The notes: a model not told the origin generated them from the letters alone. A stretch of 64,000 bases of DNA from Colwellia sp. MB3u-41 (GCF_014076845.1 NZ_JACGUT010000047.1:1-64000), one strand, 5' to 3'; shown: positions 1 to 9,200, numbered from the stretch's first letter. Made by a program: numbers and translations.

Positions 1-1
1 A

Positions 2-91
2 CAACGATGTAATGCCATCGCAGCTAAATTAAATACAAGACCAAGAAAGAGATTGGGATATAAAACACCAGAGGAATGCTTTTATGAATAA
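2..91 (+). mobile_element. IS30-family transposase, C-terminal end (partial)
   Basis: Frame 2 is open from the window edge to a TAA at 89-91. It ends in NTRPRKRLGYKTPEECFYE, the conserved C-terminus of IS30-family DDE transposases (the R-P-R-K-x-L-x-x-x-T-P-x-E motif follows the catalytic glutamate). Only about 29 residues are visible, so completeness of the element cannot be judged. The gene would have moved its own element by cut-out and insertion between terminal inverted repeats. Confidence 0.85.
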
Positions 92-93
92 TC

Positions 94-122
94 ACTTTTG
101 TCGCACTTCAAACTTGAAACTA
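94..122. repeat. Probable right end of the IS30-family element
   Basis: Immediately after the transposase stop the sequence reads CACTTTTGTCGCACTTCAAA and continues as CTTGAAACTAAG. I recognise this as the usual style of IS30-family terminal repeats in marine gammaproteobacteria. The partner left end lies outside the window, so the exact boundary is an estimate. Confidence 0.5.
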
Positions 123-495
123 AGCTTCTTACTTAATTTTGAAGGTTAACTTTTTTAGCATAAAGCATAAACAGGTCATATGATTGACCTGTTGAACATT
201 CGTTATTATAGTCATCGCAACTCCTATCATTTAACGATGCGGATTAGGAGTAACCTTAAGACAGTTTTATAGCTTTCTTATATACCAAAACAAAAGAAAT
301 TTAACTTAATATAAATTCATACCAATATGTTAATCTCAACTTTTGTACTGCTAACCCCATACTTAACGGCGATAAACAGTTGGATAAAACCGGTGCATCG
401 CGAACGTTACCCACTGTTTTTTATTGATTTTAGTAAATAATTTAAATACAGAGAGCATTGAGAGCGTTAAGTATACTCAAAGCACCCAACTACCT
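123..495. other. Intergenic, with one 9-bp hairpin
   Basis: I see no gene here. A perfect inverted repeat AACAGGTCA / TGACCTGTT with a 6-nt loop lies at 170-193. It has no U-tract on either side, so it is more likely an operator or a dead terminator than an active terminator. The rest is AT-rich sequence that may be residue from the IS insertion. Confidence 0.4.
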
Positions 496-654
496 TCACC
501 GTGTAACGACATGCCAGATAACATAAAACCAAGACAAGAAACCATGTAGAATTGCCCATAAGACCGACTCATTTACACCCCATGAAATCGCAATAGAGAG
601 TGCTGTTCCAAAGGTAACCCCATACTTTGCTATTTCTTTCCCTGAATTATTCAT
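496..654 (-). CDS. Small membrane protein, 52 aa
   Basis: A short reading frame starts at ATG 654 with a Shine-Dalgarno-like GAGG about ten bases upstream, and stops at 496-498. The protein begins MNNSGKEIAKYGVTFGTALS and continues through a hydrophobic segment (residues about 12-28 and 30-48) ending WFYVIWHVV. The pattern GVTFGTALAIAISW...WAILHGFLSWFYVIW recalls small conserved membrane proteins seen in many bacteria, whose role is unknown. It lies between the IS30 remnant and a DUF1569 gene on the same strand, 94 bases beyond the DUF1569 stop. The function is not known to me. Confidence 0.6.
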   Translation of the reverse strand: MNNSGKEIAKYGVTFGTALSIAISWGVNESVLWAILHGFLSWFYVIWHVVTR

Positions 655-747
655 TAGTTATACGCCTCGTTTTATTATTTGAACTTAATATAAAAGTTGT
701 GATGAAAAGACACCGCCAGCTGTAATTATTATCTATTAGATGGCTTG

Positions 748-1281
748 TTAGCTCTTTATTTCTTGAAGATGATTATATAAATGCATCACATGCGCAATTT
801 CATATTCATCTTTTGTTAGTTCACCATATGCAAAGTGCGGGGCAAGAGCTCCCTGATAACGGTCAAACTCAATTAATGATTTTTTCAAGCGATTTAACGC
901 TATCATAGCGTCTAAACCTTTAGTCAGTTTAGGCGCGCTTGGAATAGGCTCGTTTAAACCGTGAGTCATCTTGCCTTTAGATGCAAAAATTGAGAAGGCT
1001 AATTTGCCAACAGTTCGCTTAAAGAAACTCGATTTATGTTCTGGAAACTCAGACATCGAAAACTCTACACTTTGTGCGCAATGTGTAAATATTTGATATG
1101 GATCCCACTCTCCTATATTTAAAAAGTTATCATGGGACAATTTATCGAGTTTTCTTAAAGCTACATCTACAGTAAGGCTATCTTTACTGCTCTCTTCAAT
1201 GAGCAAAAATGTCCCTGCGCCTATACCTATAATTCCTGCTCCACTTGCCAGTGAAGCTTTAACAAACTGCCTACGTTTCAT
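748..1281 (-). CDS. Tat-exported DUF1569 family protein
   Basis: The protein (177 aa) starts at ATG 1281, where GAGGAG sits seven bases upstream; a longer frame from 1359 has no such site. The N-terminus is MKRRQFVKASLASGAGIIGI, a twin-arginine-type signal followed by a hydrophobic stretch, so export to the periplasm is expected. The remainder has the helical DUF1569 pattern (LDKLSHDN..., TVGKLAF, GLDAMIALNRLKKSLIEF, HFAYGELTKDEYEIAHVMHL). DUF1569 is related to DinB-type four-helix proteins, and the closing HFAYGxL...HxxHLxNHL histidines resemble the metal site of that fold. Its substrate is unknown. The upstream ATP-grasp gene is divergent from it. Confidence 0.75.
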   Translation of the reverse strand: MKRRQFVKASLASGAGIIGIGAGTFLLIEESSKDSLTVDVALRKLDKLSHDNFLNIGEWDPYQIFTHCAQSVEFSMSEFPEHKSSFFKRTVGKLAFSIFASKGKMTHGLNEPIPSAPKLTKGLDAMIALNRLKKSLIEFDRYQGALAPHFAYGELTKDEYEIAHVMHLYNHLQEIKS

Positions 1282-1584
1282 AACTTGCTCCTCAAACGCC
1301 TTTAGTCTAATTGGACCGATGATATAATTAAGATAACAAGTGACCAAGTTTACCCGCAATAGAATTGCGTATTATATTAGCACCTTTAGCTTTAAATGCT
1401 TTTAACTAAAAACCAAGCCCATAGCTTAACTTAAATAAATAAACCTAGTATGATTAGCCCCTATTAACAATAAAATGCCCTATTCCCTCGTTTTAAAGTA
1501 AAGAGTGCCCATATTCTTGTATATTAATGTATAGAGATTGTCTAGACTCAGGGCCGAATAATCTAAGCTTATAAGAGTTGCTTA

Positions 1585-2733
1585 ATGGCTAATGTGTTGA
1601 TCGTTGGTAGAAGAAGTCGTTGTTATCGCGCTGCATTAAAAATGGGGCATAAGGTCTTTCTTTGGAGCGATGGCCCCTTACACGAAAGTCGAAAAGAAAA
1701 GTTGGCGGGTTGCATTGAAACACCTTTTTCATATTGTGAAAAAAATATTTTAACATCAGATATACAGGCGATCAGTAAATTCAATATAGAATTTGTTATT
1801 GCAGCGACTGAATCAAGTGTTGACATCGCTGCGAGGGTCCGCGAAACATTCAAACTTTCAGGTACGCCACTGAAAATCACCAGCATTTTACACAATAAAA
1901 ATGCCATGAAACTCGAAGCCTTAAAACACGATATACCTATTACGAAGTTTCATCATATTAATGAAGAAGATACGCCCGAGGCGTTGGTAGAAAGGTTAGG
2001 ATTGCCACTTGTTGTTAAACCTGTCGCTGAATCAGGTGCAAGAGGAGTTAGGGTATTAAAAAGCCTTGAAGATGTTAGTAAACATGCAAAACCAGGTCTT
2101 CTAGCAGAAGCCTTTGTTGAGGGCTGCGAAGTCAGTGTAGAAACGTTAATTCATAACGGAATTCCTATTTTTCATAATATTACTGACTACCTTCATCAGT
2201 GGAAAAAGTCAATATTACCCGCAACATTAGAGCAAGACTTAACACAAGAGATCATCAAAATAAATGATCGTGTCATTAAAGGTTTTGGCGTTGTAAATGG
2301 TATGACCCACTCAGAATTCTATCTCACTAAGAAGGGCCCTGTGTTTGGGGAAATGGCCGTTCGACCGCCTGGTGGCTATTATATGGAACTGATTGAGTCT
2401 GCCTATGGTTTTAATCCATGGAAAACCTACGTTCAACTAGAAACAGGCGCTACACCAGCGCCTTTACCCGCAAAGGCTAATAAATACGCATGTGTACTTA
2501 TGATTCATCCTGGAGCGGGTATTGTTGACGAAATTTCTGGCTTAGAAAAGTGCAAAGCGCTGAAAGAAATAGAACAATTTAAATTTAAAATCGAACCCAG
2601 ATTTGAAGTTCCCGAATATAACAGTACCAGCAGTGAAATTGGGCATATTATTATGGCTGGCGATTCACGTGAGATCTTACTTGAAAAGTTAACGTTTGTT
2701 GAAGACAACCTAATCGTCAAGATAAAAAAATAG
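1585..2733 (+). CDS. ATP-grasp ligase of unknown substrate
   Basis: This 382-aa protein has the ATP-grasp layout. The N-terminal pre-ATP domain (residues 1-100) begins MANVLIVGRR. A central ATP-binding part follows with LGLPLVVKPVAESGARGVRV (about 139-158), the usual lysine and flexible glycine loop, then LLAEAFVEGCEVSVETL (the E-F/Y-x-x-G-x-E element), and later SEFYLTKKGPVFGEMAVRPPGG, which carries the Mg-binding Glu residues and the RxxGG ending. Such enzymes join a carboxylate to an amine, thiol or other nucleophile through an acyl-phosphate. The closest types are carbamoyl-phosphate/PurK-like and amino-acid ligases, but nothing here fixes the substrate. It precedes ptrB by 66 bases and may be co-transcribed with it. 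Confidence 0.8.
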   Translation: MANVLIVGRRSRCYRAALKMGHKVFLWSDGPLHESRKEKLAGCIETPFSYCEKNILTSDIQAISKFNIEFVIAATESSVDIAARVRETFKLSGTPLKITSILHNKNAMKLEALKHDIPITKFHHINEEDTPEALVERLGLPLVVKPVAESGARGVRVLKSLEDVSKHAKPGLLAEAFVEGCEVSVETLIHNGIPIFHNITDYLHQWKKSILPATLEQDLTQEIIKINDRVIKGFGVVNGMTHSEFYLTKKGPVFGEMAVRPPGGYYMELIESAYGFNPWKTYVQLETGATPAPLPAKANKYACVLMIHPGAGIVDEISGLEKCKALKEIEQFKFKIEPRFEVPEYNSTSSEIGHIIMAGDSREILLEKLTFVEDNLIVKIKK

Positions 2734-2799
2734 CATCGCATCAATAATTAATTGCATGATTATAACCTCATTAAAATAACATTTAAATAGGAGCACTTA

Positions 2800-4914
2800 G
2801 TGCCAACATCTCCACTTATATCAGCGACGACGAACAAAAGTATTGACGCGCCAATAGCAAAGAAAATTCCACATAAAATGGAAGTGCATAATCATCAACG
2901 TGTGGATAATTATTATTGGATGCGCGACGATCAGCGTAGCGATGAAAGTGTTTTAGCCCACCTTAAAGCTGAAAACAACTATGCTGATGCCATGTTAGCG
3001 AGCCAAAAACCGTTACAAGAAAAACTTTTTCAAGAGCTCAAAGACCGGATCGTAAAAGACGACAATACGGTCCCCGCAAAAGACGGTAAATATTGGTATC
3101 ACAGTGAAATTAATGGTGAGCAAGAATTTTCAAACTATTATCGCGCAACAAGCTTTACTGGCGACAATAAAGCACTGTTATTGGAGGTAAATGAGCGAGC
3201 TAAAGACCATGAATTTTATGATTTAGGTGATTTATCGATAAGTCCAAATGATGCAATAATGTCGATATCTGAAGACACCGATAGCCGCCGTATTTATACC
3301 ATTAACTTTAAAAACTTAGTTGAATCTACTGATGCTAAAGAAGCTTATTTAACTGATACTCTCGTTGAAACTGAAGGACAAATTGTTTGGTCTAATGACA
3401 ATCAAACGGTATATTATGTAAAAAAAGATCTAGAAACCTTATTAGGTACGCAGGTTTATCGTCATAAATTAGGGTCAGCACAATCAGATGACATTCTTGT
3501 TTATGAAGAAGAAGATCATCGTTTTTATATGAGTTTAGACAAGAGCAGAGATGAATCTCAAATTTATATTTGTTTACACGCGACCCAATCAACACATTAT
3601 CTAGCACTCAATGCAGACGAACCTAACGGTGAATTTTTAGCGCTATTTCCCTATCAAGAACAGCATGAATATCACGCTGATAAATTGGGTGAATATTTTT
3701 ATATTGTCACCAACTATCAAGCTAAAAACTTTAGGTTAATGAAAGCGGCTATTGATCAAATTGATGATATCAGTAACTGGCAAGAAGTGGTCCCACACAG
3801 AGAAGCTGTGCTACTAGAAGGCTTTGAAGTGTTTAATAACTTCATTGTCGTTACCGAAAGAGAACAGGGTCAAATTCGCTTCATTGTACACACAACCCAG
3901 GGAGAAAATGCCGGTCATCACTATCCGTTATCTTTTGACGACCCATGCTATTTTGCTTGCCTTGATGAAAACCCAGAGCCAAACAGTACTATCGCAAGGT
4001 TATATTATTCTAGTTTAACAACACCTGATTCTTTATTTGAGTTTGATTTAGCAACAGGCCATCGAAAACTGCTAAAACAGCAACAAGTATTGGGTGATTT
4101 TGAAAAAGAAGATTATCAATCAGAACGTTTATTTATTATCGCTCGCGATGGTGCAGAAGTTCCGGTATCTATTGTATATCGAGGCGATAAATTTAAAAAA
4201 GATGGCACAAATCCCCTACTTCAATACGGTTATGGTGCCTATGGGATCACCATAGATCCAGACTTTTCGAGTCAAACGTTAAGTTTACTCGACCGAGGTT
4301 TTGTTTACGTTATTGCCCATGTTCGTGGCTCAGAAATGTTAGGTAGACAATGGTATGAAACAGGGAAAAAAGAACATAAAAAAAATACCTTTAATGACTT
4401 TATTGATGTTACTAAGGCATTGGTTGCTCAGGGTTATGGGGCTAAGGATAAAATATTTGCCTCGGGTGGTAGTGCCGGTGGTTTGTTGATGGGGGCGGTA
4501 GTTAATCAAGCGCCCGAGCTATATTTAGGTATTGGCGCTCATGTACCATTTTTAGACGTGTTAACGACAATGCTCGATGAAAGCATACCGCTAACCACCA
4601 ATGAATATGACGAATGGGGCAACCCAAACGAAGCACAAGCCTATAAAGATATTTTAGCTTATTCACCCATTGATAATATCAGTGCTCAACACTACCCCAA
4701 CATACTGGTCACCACCGGATTACACGATTCACAAGTACAGTATTTTGAACCGATGAAATGGGTAGCAAAAATGAGAGCCCTTAAAACTGATGATAACTTA
4801 TTGCTCTTTAAAACTGATATGGACGCAGGCCATGGCGGTGCATCAGGACGCTTTAAAAGTTTAAAAGAGAAAGCGCTCGAAATGAGCTTTTTTATCTCTT
4901 TATTGCCTGACTAA
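2800..4914 (+). CDS. ptrB: Oligopeptidase B (S9A serine peptidase)
   Basis: The protein is 704 aa, close to the usual 680-720 for the family. It starts at GTG 2800 with AGGAG eight bases upstream; no ATG fits. The N-terminal part (about 20-410) is the seven-bladed propeller that restricts access to small peptides. The C-terminal alpha/beta hydrolase carries the triad Ser558 (GGSAGG), Asp643 (HDSQVQ) and His678 (DAGHGGASGR); the last two motifs are diagnostic of oligopeptidase B rather than prolyl oligopeptidase. It cleaves after Lys/Arg in peptides and is usually cytosolic; no signal peptide is visible. A strong hairpin follows at 4998-5027. Confidence 0.92.
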   Translation: MPTSPLISATTNKSIDAPIAKKIPHKMEVHNHQRVDNYYWMRDDQRSDESVLAHLKAENNYADAMLASQKPLQEKLFQELKDRIVKDDNTVPAKDGKYWYHSEINGEQEFSNYYRATSFTGDNKALLLEVNERAKDHEFYDLGDLSISPNDAIMSISEDTDSRRIYTINFKNLVESTDAKEAYLTDTLVETEGQIVWSNDNQTVYYVKKDLETLLGTQVYRHKLGSAQSDDILVYEEEDHRFYMSLDKSRDESQIYICLHATQSTHYLALNADEPNGEFLALFPYQEQHEYHADKLGEYFYIVTNYQAKNFRLMKAAIDQIDDISNWQEVVPHREAVLLEGFEVFNNFIVVTEREQGQIRFIVHTTQGENAGHHYPLSFDDPCYFACLDENPEPNSTIARLYYSSLTTPDSLFEFDLATGHRKLLKQQQVLGDFEKEDYQSERLFIIARDGAEVPVSIVYRGDKFKKDGTNPLLQYGYGAYGITIDPDFSSQTLSLLDRGFVYVIAHVRGSEMLGRQWYETGKKEHKKNTFNDFIDVTKALVAQGYGAKDKIFASGGSAGGLLMGAVVNQAPELYLGIGAHVPFLDVLTTMLDESIPLTTNEYDEWGNPNEAQAYKDILAYSPIDNISAQHYPNILVTTGLHDSQVQYFEPMKWVAKMRALKTDDNLLLFKTDMDAGHGGASGRFKSLKEKALEMSFFISLLPD

Positions 4915-4997
4915 ACGTGCAACGTTGTTATTTACACGTTTGTTTGGTTAACATTGTCGATAATAGAAATAAAAAAACCTGATAAAATCCCTCTAAA

Positions 4998-5027
4998 AAG
5001 TGACCCGTTTTATTGAACGGGTCACTT
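4998..5027. terminator. 12-bp perfect hairpin after ptrB
   Basis: The stem AAGTGACCCGTT / AACGGGTCACTT closes a 6-nt loop. On the plus strand it is followed by AACCATAAAA rather than a U-tract, while on the minus strand it runs into TTTTTA. It probably ends ptrB transcription, possibly in both directions. Confidence 0.6.
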
Positions 5028-5361
5028 AACCATAAAAAGCCAATGATTAACCTTCAAATCACCCATAATTGCTAATAACTCATTCGTTTATTTATCTATA
5101 GATGCCACTGATATTTATAGATATTAAGCGCTTATTCGAGCATAATCACAATAAAAAATATAAAAACTTTTTAGCATATAATTTCTAATGTTAATTATGT
5201 TTCAACTTGATTTTATTGATGGCTTGCTTAAAAATAATACTATTTAAGCTAAAAACCTTTGCTTGAACTATAATATTAAAAAGTGATTATAATTGGCTTA
5301 ACATTGCATTATTTAATTCTAGTTTATTGTTCAATCCTAATAGTCTTTGCGTGTTAACCGC
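5028..5361. other. AT-rich intergenic, nothing identified
   Basis: The stretch is very AT-rich, with several TTTAA/TATAAT-like words such as ACTATAATATTAAAA near 5267. These could serve as promoter for the downstream GGDEF gene, but no clear -35/-10 pair, operator or small gene stands out. Confidence 0.3.
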
Positions 5362-6987
5362 ATGGCCAAACGTTATAAGTTCATTTTCAACTTTGTGTTA
5401 ATAGCCTTATTAGCTATTTCAATACAAGCATTCGCTGCTAACGTAGTACCGAAGCTTAAGCAAGTTAGTGTACAACTCAAATGGTTTCATCAATTTCAAT
5501 TTGCTGGTTTTTATGCCGCTATAGAGCAAGGCTATTTTACCGAAGCAGGGCTTAATGTTAAATTAATTGAAGGAGGACCAACCATAAAAGTCATAGAGTC
5601 TGTGACAAGTGGTAAAGCAGAATTTGGTATCGGTAACTCATCACTGTTAATTGATTACAATAACGGCTCACAAATAGTGGCTGTCGCCACCCTATTTCAA
5701 CACTCTCCATCGATTATACTTGCCAGACGTGACGAAACTATTCGCACAGTAAAAGATTTGGAAGGACGAACAATAATGGGAAAATTACACACTGCTGAAT
5801 TGATGACCTATCTTAAAGTGGCTGGTGTAGACCTAAAAAAAATTAAATTAGTCCCTCACACTGGCACGGTTGAAAGTTTAAAGCGGCCCAGTGAAAGTGG
5901 CATAGATGCGACCACGGCTTACCTTTCTTCTGAGCCTTTCTTAGCCACACAACTTAACATCCCCTATCATATATTTAATCCTAGAGATCTTAATATTGAT
6001 TTCTATGGTGATACGCTATTTACTTCTAGTCGTTTTGCCAACCTTCACCCTGAAATTGTTACTGCAATGCGTAATAGTCTTATTAAAGGTTGGCAATATG
6101 CCCTTAAAAATTCAGATGAACTTGTATCAATAATATTAGCAAAATACCACCCAAAAAAAGATCAATTAGCCCTTAGCTACGAATCCCAAGCTATAATTCC
6201 TCTATTTGCATCTGATATAGTTGATATAGGGCTTATGAGCCACAGACGTTGGCATGAAATAGGCAGTGCTTTTGTAAAATCAGAAACGCTAAAACAGAAC
6301 TATACTGTTGATGGCTTTTTGTTTGAGAATAAAGAGCCCCTTCCGACATGGGTGTATAATTTATTAGTGGCAAGTTTACTTATAATTACCCTAACCACCT
6401 TCATTGCAGTGTATATTTTAAGCATTAATCGAAGATTAACACTCAGTCTTGAGCAAATAAAAGAACAAAAAGAAATCATCGAATATCAAGCAACTCATGA
6501 TACGTTAACTGGTTTACCAGAACTGAGGCTTTTGCACGAAAGATGGGATAAAGCGGTAAGTCGCGCTGACAGGGACAATTCCAGAGCTGCTATATTATTT
6601 ATTGATTTAGATGGTTTTAAATTGGTGAACGACACATATGGTCACCATGCGGGTGATTTCGTCCTTAAAATTGTTTCAAGCAAGTTAAACAAGTCAATTC
6701 GTAATGTTGACACTGCTGCACGATTGGGAGGAGATGAATTTATTGTCATATTGGATTGTATTAAGAGTATCGAAGACGCTCCACTTATTGCAAATAAACT
6801 CATAGCAGCCATTTCTCAACCTATTAGCTTCAACAATAGTGCCATTAGTATTGGGGCAAGTATCGGTATTGCTATTTATCCTGTGCATTCATCAAAGCCT
6901 GAAGAAATAATTAAACTTGCTGATCTATCTATGTATAAAGCTAAAAAATCGGGAAAGAACAAATTTAAGGTGTATTCCTCGAATTAA
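5362..6987 (+). CDS. NMT1/THI5-like periplasmic sensor with GGDEF diguanylate cyclase
   Basis: The 541-aa protein starts at ATG 5362 (a TTG five codons earlier is possible; neither has a good ribosome site). It has a signal peptide or anchor (about 1-26), then an NMT1/THI5-like substrate-binding domain (about 33-300; QLKWFHQFQFAGFYAAIEQG is typical of this family). A transmembrane helix lies near 332-355, a short coiled coil follows, and a GGDEF domain closes the protein (about 375-540). The GGDEF motif is intact (RLGGDEF), and RNVD five residues before it is a complete inhibitory I-site, so c-di-GMP synthesis with product inhibition is expected. The periplasmic part probably senses a small pyrimidine-like or other ligand delivered to the cyclase across the inner membrane. 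No transporter genes flank it. Confidence 0.85.
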   Translation: MAKRYKFIFNFVLIALLAISIQAFAANVVPKLKQVSVQLKWFHQFQFAGFYAAIEQGYFTEAGLNVKLIEGGPTIKVIESVTSGKAEFGIGNSSLLIDYNNGSQIVAVATLFQHSPSIILARRDETIRTVKDLEGRTIMGKLHTAELMTYLKVAGVDLKKIKLVPHTGTVESLKRPSESGIDATTAYLSSEPFLATQLNIPYHIFNPRDLNIDFYGDTLFTSSRFANLHPEIVTAMRNSLIKGWQYALKNSDELVSIILAKYHPKKDQLALSYESQAIIPLFASDIVDIGLMSHRRWHEIGSAFVKSETLKQNYTVDGFLFENKEPLPTWVYNLLVASLLIITLTTFIAVYILSINRRLTLSLEQIKEQKEIIEYQATHDTLTGLPELRLLHERWDKAVSRADRDNSRAAILFIDLDGFKLVNDTYGHHAGDFVLKIVSSKLNKSIRNVDTAARLGGDEFIVILDCIKSIEDAPLIANKLIAAISQPISFNNSAISIGASIGIAIYPVHSSKPEEIIKLADLSMYKAKKSGKNKFKVYSSN

Positions 6988-7066
6988 CCCCCGAATACCT
7001 GCCAATACTCCGCTGGTGTATTTACAGAGCAAGAAGTTGATAACCTCACAAGAAAGTACTCAACTG

Positions 7067-7663
7067 TTAATCTATTTTCAAATCATGCTTACCGTGATTT
7101 TTTTTAGTACGTAGATAATTATTATTGTCATCTTTTAAATGCAAACTCGTATTCACTTGCTCTACGATATTAAAACAATCTTTTAAGGCATTTAATTTTT
7201 TAGGGTTATTGGTGATCAAACGTAAATCAGTAACCGCTAAGGCTTGCAACATCGCAACGGCGTCTTCAAAACTGCGTTCATCTTCTTCAAAACCTAAATG
7301 TTTATTGGCTTGATAGGTATCCATGCCTTGACTTTGTAATACATAAGCATCCATTTTATTGTATAAACCAATACCGCGACCTTCTTGACGAAGATAAAGG
7401 ATAATTCCCCCTTTATCTTTCATTAGATTAATAGTTTCATCTAACTGTTCACCACAATCACAACGGGAAGAGTGAAAAACATCACCGGTTAAACATTCTG
7501 AATGCATGCGCACTAGGGGTGCTTGCTGATTTTTATCGGCTTGTTGAAAAATTAACGCAATGTGCTCATGGTTTTCATCAAACATATTAAAGGTTGCTAT
7601 CTCTGCATCTATATCACTATGTAAACCAACTTTTAGATTAATTCTTGCACGTATTTCGTTCAT
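7067..7663 (-). CDS. ribA: GTP cyclohydrolase II (riboflavin synthesis)
   Basis: This 198-aa protein has the full GTP cyclohydrolase II signature. The zinc ligands are in [18 protein letters not shown] (three Cys), the catalytic region is [11 protein letters not shown], and [10 protein letters not shown] precedes the C-terminus. It opens GTP and releases formate and pyrophosphate, the first step of riboflavin synthesis. Length matches E. coli RibA (196 aa). It stands alone, convergent with the GGDEF gene and with no other rib gene in the window. No FMN riboswitch-like leader was recognised in the 290 bases upstream. Confidence 0.95.
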   Translation of the reverse strand: MNEIRARINLKVGLHSDIDAEIATFNMFDENHEHIALIFQQADKNQQAPLVRMHSECLTGDVFHSSRCDCGEQLDETINLMKDKGGIILYLRQEGRGIGLYNKMDAYVLQSQGMDTYQANKHLGFEEDERSFEDAVAMLQALAVTDLRLITNNPKKLNALKDCFNIVEQVNTSLHLKDDNNNYLRTKKNHGKHDLKID

Positions 7664-7880
7664 GGGCTTCTTTATAAATTAGCAAAGGTGCCGTTATTGG
7701 CCCCTTAAATATTACCACTTGTTTACCTCATATTGAGATGTTTATCTAGGTTTCAAGTGCTTGTCATAAATGCCTATACGTTCAGAGTCAATCTTTGGTC
7801 CAAATTGTCTCACTTTTATTAGAATTATCATGGGGTGGCTCGCGTAATAAAGCATTTAAAATAAGTCTAAATCAAACTTT

Positions 7881-7918
7881 GATACTCTACCGTTTTGCAG
7901 CCCAAAAGGTAGGGTATC
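7881..7918. terminator. Hairpin downstream of the CMD-like gene
   Basis: GATACTCTACC and GGTAGGGTATC form an 11-bp stem with one mismatch, extended inside by TTTTG / CCAAAA. It lies 35 bases beyond the stop of the minus-strand gene at 7953, so it probably ends that transcript, although the U-tract is poor. Confidence 0.45.
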
Positions 7919-7952
7919 GTAAATCAGTAACGTTATTTTAACTAACCGTAAT

Positions 7953-8495
7953 TTATTTTACGTATTTCTTAAAAGCGTTATCTACTGGCGTATTGGCTAA
8001 ATGATTCGTGTAGTTACTCATCACTTTTTGTGATAAACCTAAAATAATTTCGAGCAATTGTTGTTTGCCATAACCTGCAGCAAAAAACGTTTCAATTTGT
8101 GCATCGCTGATCACGCCACGTTCACGTGCCATAGCGAGGGTTGTCTCACGTAGAGCTTCAAGCTTAGGGTTTGCAAGTGCCGTATTGTTAACAAGTGCAT
8201 CAACAATGCTTTGATCAACTTTCATTGCTTCTGCAATGCCACTGTGGGCAGGCACACAATAATGACAGTTATGTTCGACATTAATTGATTGCCATACAAC
8301 AGTGAGCTCTTCTGCATTAAATGACGTTTTTTGAAAAAGCTCATGTAATACTTGGTAACCTTCAAGTAATGTTGGCGCTTCAGCCATTACTGCATGTAGG
8401 TTTGGTAACATACCAAATGCCGCTACTGAATTAGCTAATAAAGGTTTTGCCGCTTCTGATGCATTGTCTGCTGTGTATAAAGTAAATTCTGTCAT
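7953..8495 (-). CDS. Carboxymuconolactone decarboxylase / AhpD-like protein
   Basis: I place the start at ATG 8495 because GGAG lies six bases upstream; four extra codons are open before it. The 180-aa protein is all-helical and carries EHNCHYCVPAH, the CxxC pair with flanking Glu and His that forms the AhpD-type peroxidase/disulfide site in the CMD superfamily. Proteins of this type reduce peroxides or act in aromatic breakdown; the CxxC favours a redox role here. It is divergent from a TetR regulator across a 107-base gap holding a palindromic operator. It is therefore probably the repressor's main target, induced by an electrophile, oxidant or aromatic compound. Confidence 0.8.
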   Translation of the reverse strand: MTEFTLYTADNASEAAKPLLANSVAAFGMLPNLHAVMAEAPTLLEGYQVLHELFQKTSFNAEELTVVWQSINVEHNCHYCVPAHSGIAEAMKVDQSIVDALVNNTALANPKLEALRETTLAMARERGVISDAQIETFFAAGYGKQQLLEIILGLSQKVMSNYTNHLANTPVDNAFKKYVK

Positions 8496-8543
8496 GTTTT
8501 GCTCCAATAAAAATAGTCTTTAGGTGATTCGATGCTATGGTGC

Positions 8544-8588
8544 TTGTTTTTGAGCGATCGGTCAAGTTATAATTGAGCGACTGTTCAT
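8544..8588 (+). promoter_or_regulatory. TetR promoter with overlapping tandem operators
   Basis: A plus-strand promoter can be read as -35 TTGTTT (8544-8549) and a perfect -10 TATAAT (8568-8573) with 18-base spacing. Between them sits the imperfect 16-bp palindrome TTGAGCGATCGGTCAA (8550-8565). A second, weaker copy of the same half-site (TTGAGCGACTGTTCAT, 8573-8588) starts 23 bases later and overlaps the end of the -10. A repressor bound here would block the regulator's own promoter and, by position, the divergent gene too. TTGACC on the minus strand (8566-8561) may be the -35 of that gene. Confidence 0.65.
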
Positions 8589-8602
8589 CTTGGTTATAAA
8601 TT

Positions 8603-9187
8603 ATGGTTAACAAGGTTAAATTTGAACGCGACGATGTAATTCGTCAAGCAAGCCAATTATTTTGGGAAAAAGGGTTCCATGCCACCTCAACACGAGACTT
8701 ACAAGAGGTGATAAATATGCGTCCCGGTAGTATTTATGCTGCATTTGGCTCGAAAGAAGGGCTTTATAGTGAATCGCTAAAAGATTACACGGCGCAAATA
8801 CAAGCTCAAATTGAAGGTTTTTTAAATCACTCCGACGCCATACTAAGTGGCTTACGTGCATTTGTTAACAATGTAATTTTGACTCGCCAAGACTACCCTA
8901 GCGCTATTTGCATGCTGATAAAAGCCAACAGCGAGTTTACAGAAAAAGAAGATACCTTGCGTGAACTCAACTTAAAACTGCTCAGGGTGTTTGAACAATA
9001 TTTATGTGTGTTATTTAACCAAGCCATTAAAAATGGTGAATTAAACAATAATCGTACTGCGCTCGAATATGCTCAATTTTTTCAAATACAGTTTACGGGA
9101 TTACGCGGTTATTTGAATCGCCCCGGAATTGATGAGTTAGCACAACCGATGATCGACCAAATGTTTACTCTATTAAAGAATATTTAA
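8603..9187 (+). CDS. TetR/AcrR-family repressor
   Basis: The 194-aa protein has the TetR helix-turn-helix in residues about 8-52 (ASQLFWEKGFHATSTRDLQE, then PGSIYAAFGSKEGLY). It continues with a helical ligand domain in the AcrR/YxaF style (TetR_C). Start ATG 8603 follows the promoter and operator pair directly. By position it should repress itself and the divergent CMD-like gene and release DNA on binding a small molecule. The ligand cannot be read from the sequence. Confidence 0.88.
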   Translation: MVNKVKFERDDVIRQASQLFWEKGFHATSTRDLQEVINMRPGSIYAAFGSKEGLYSESLKDYTAQIQAQIEGFLNHSDAILSGLRAFVNNVILTRQDYPSAICMLIKANSEFTEKEDTLRELNLKLLRVFEQYLCVLFNQAIKNGELNNNRTALEYAQFFQIQFTGLRGYLNRPGIDELAQPMIDQMFTLLKNI

Positions 9188-9200
9188 GTGAAGATAATAG

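Noticed and set aside
7664-7952. FMN riboswitch for ribA
   Set aside because: None of the conserved RFN blocks could be found in the ribA upstream region.
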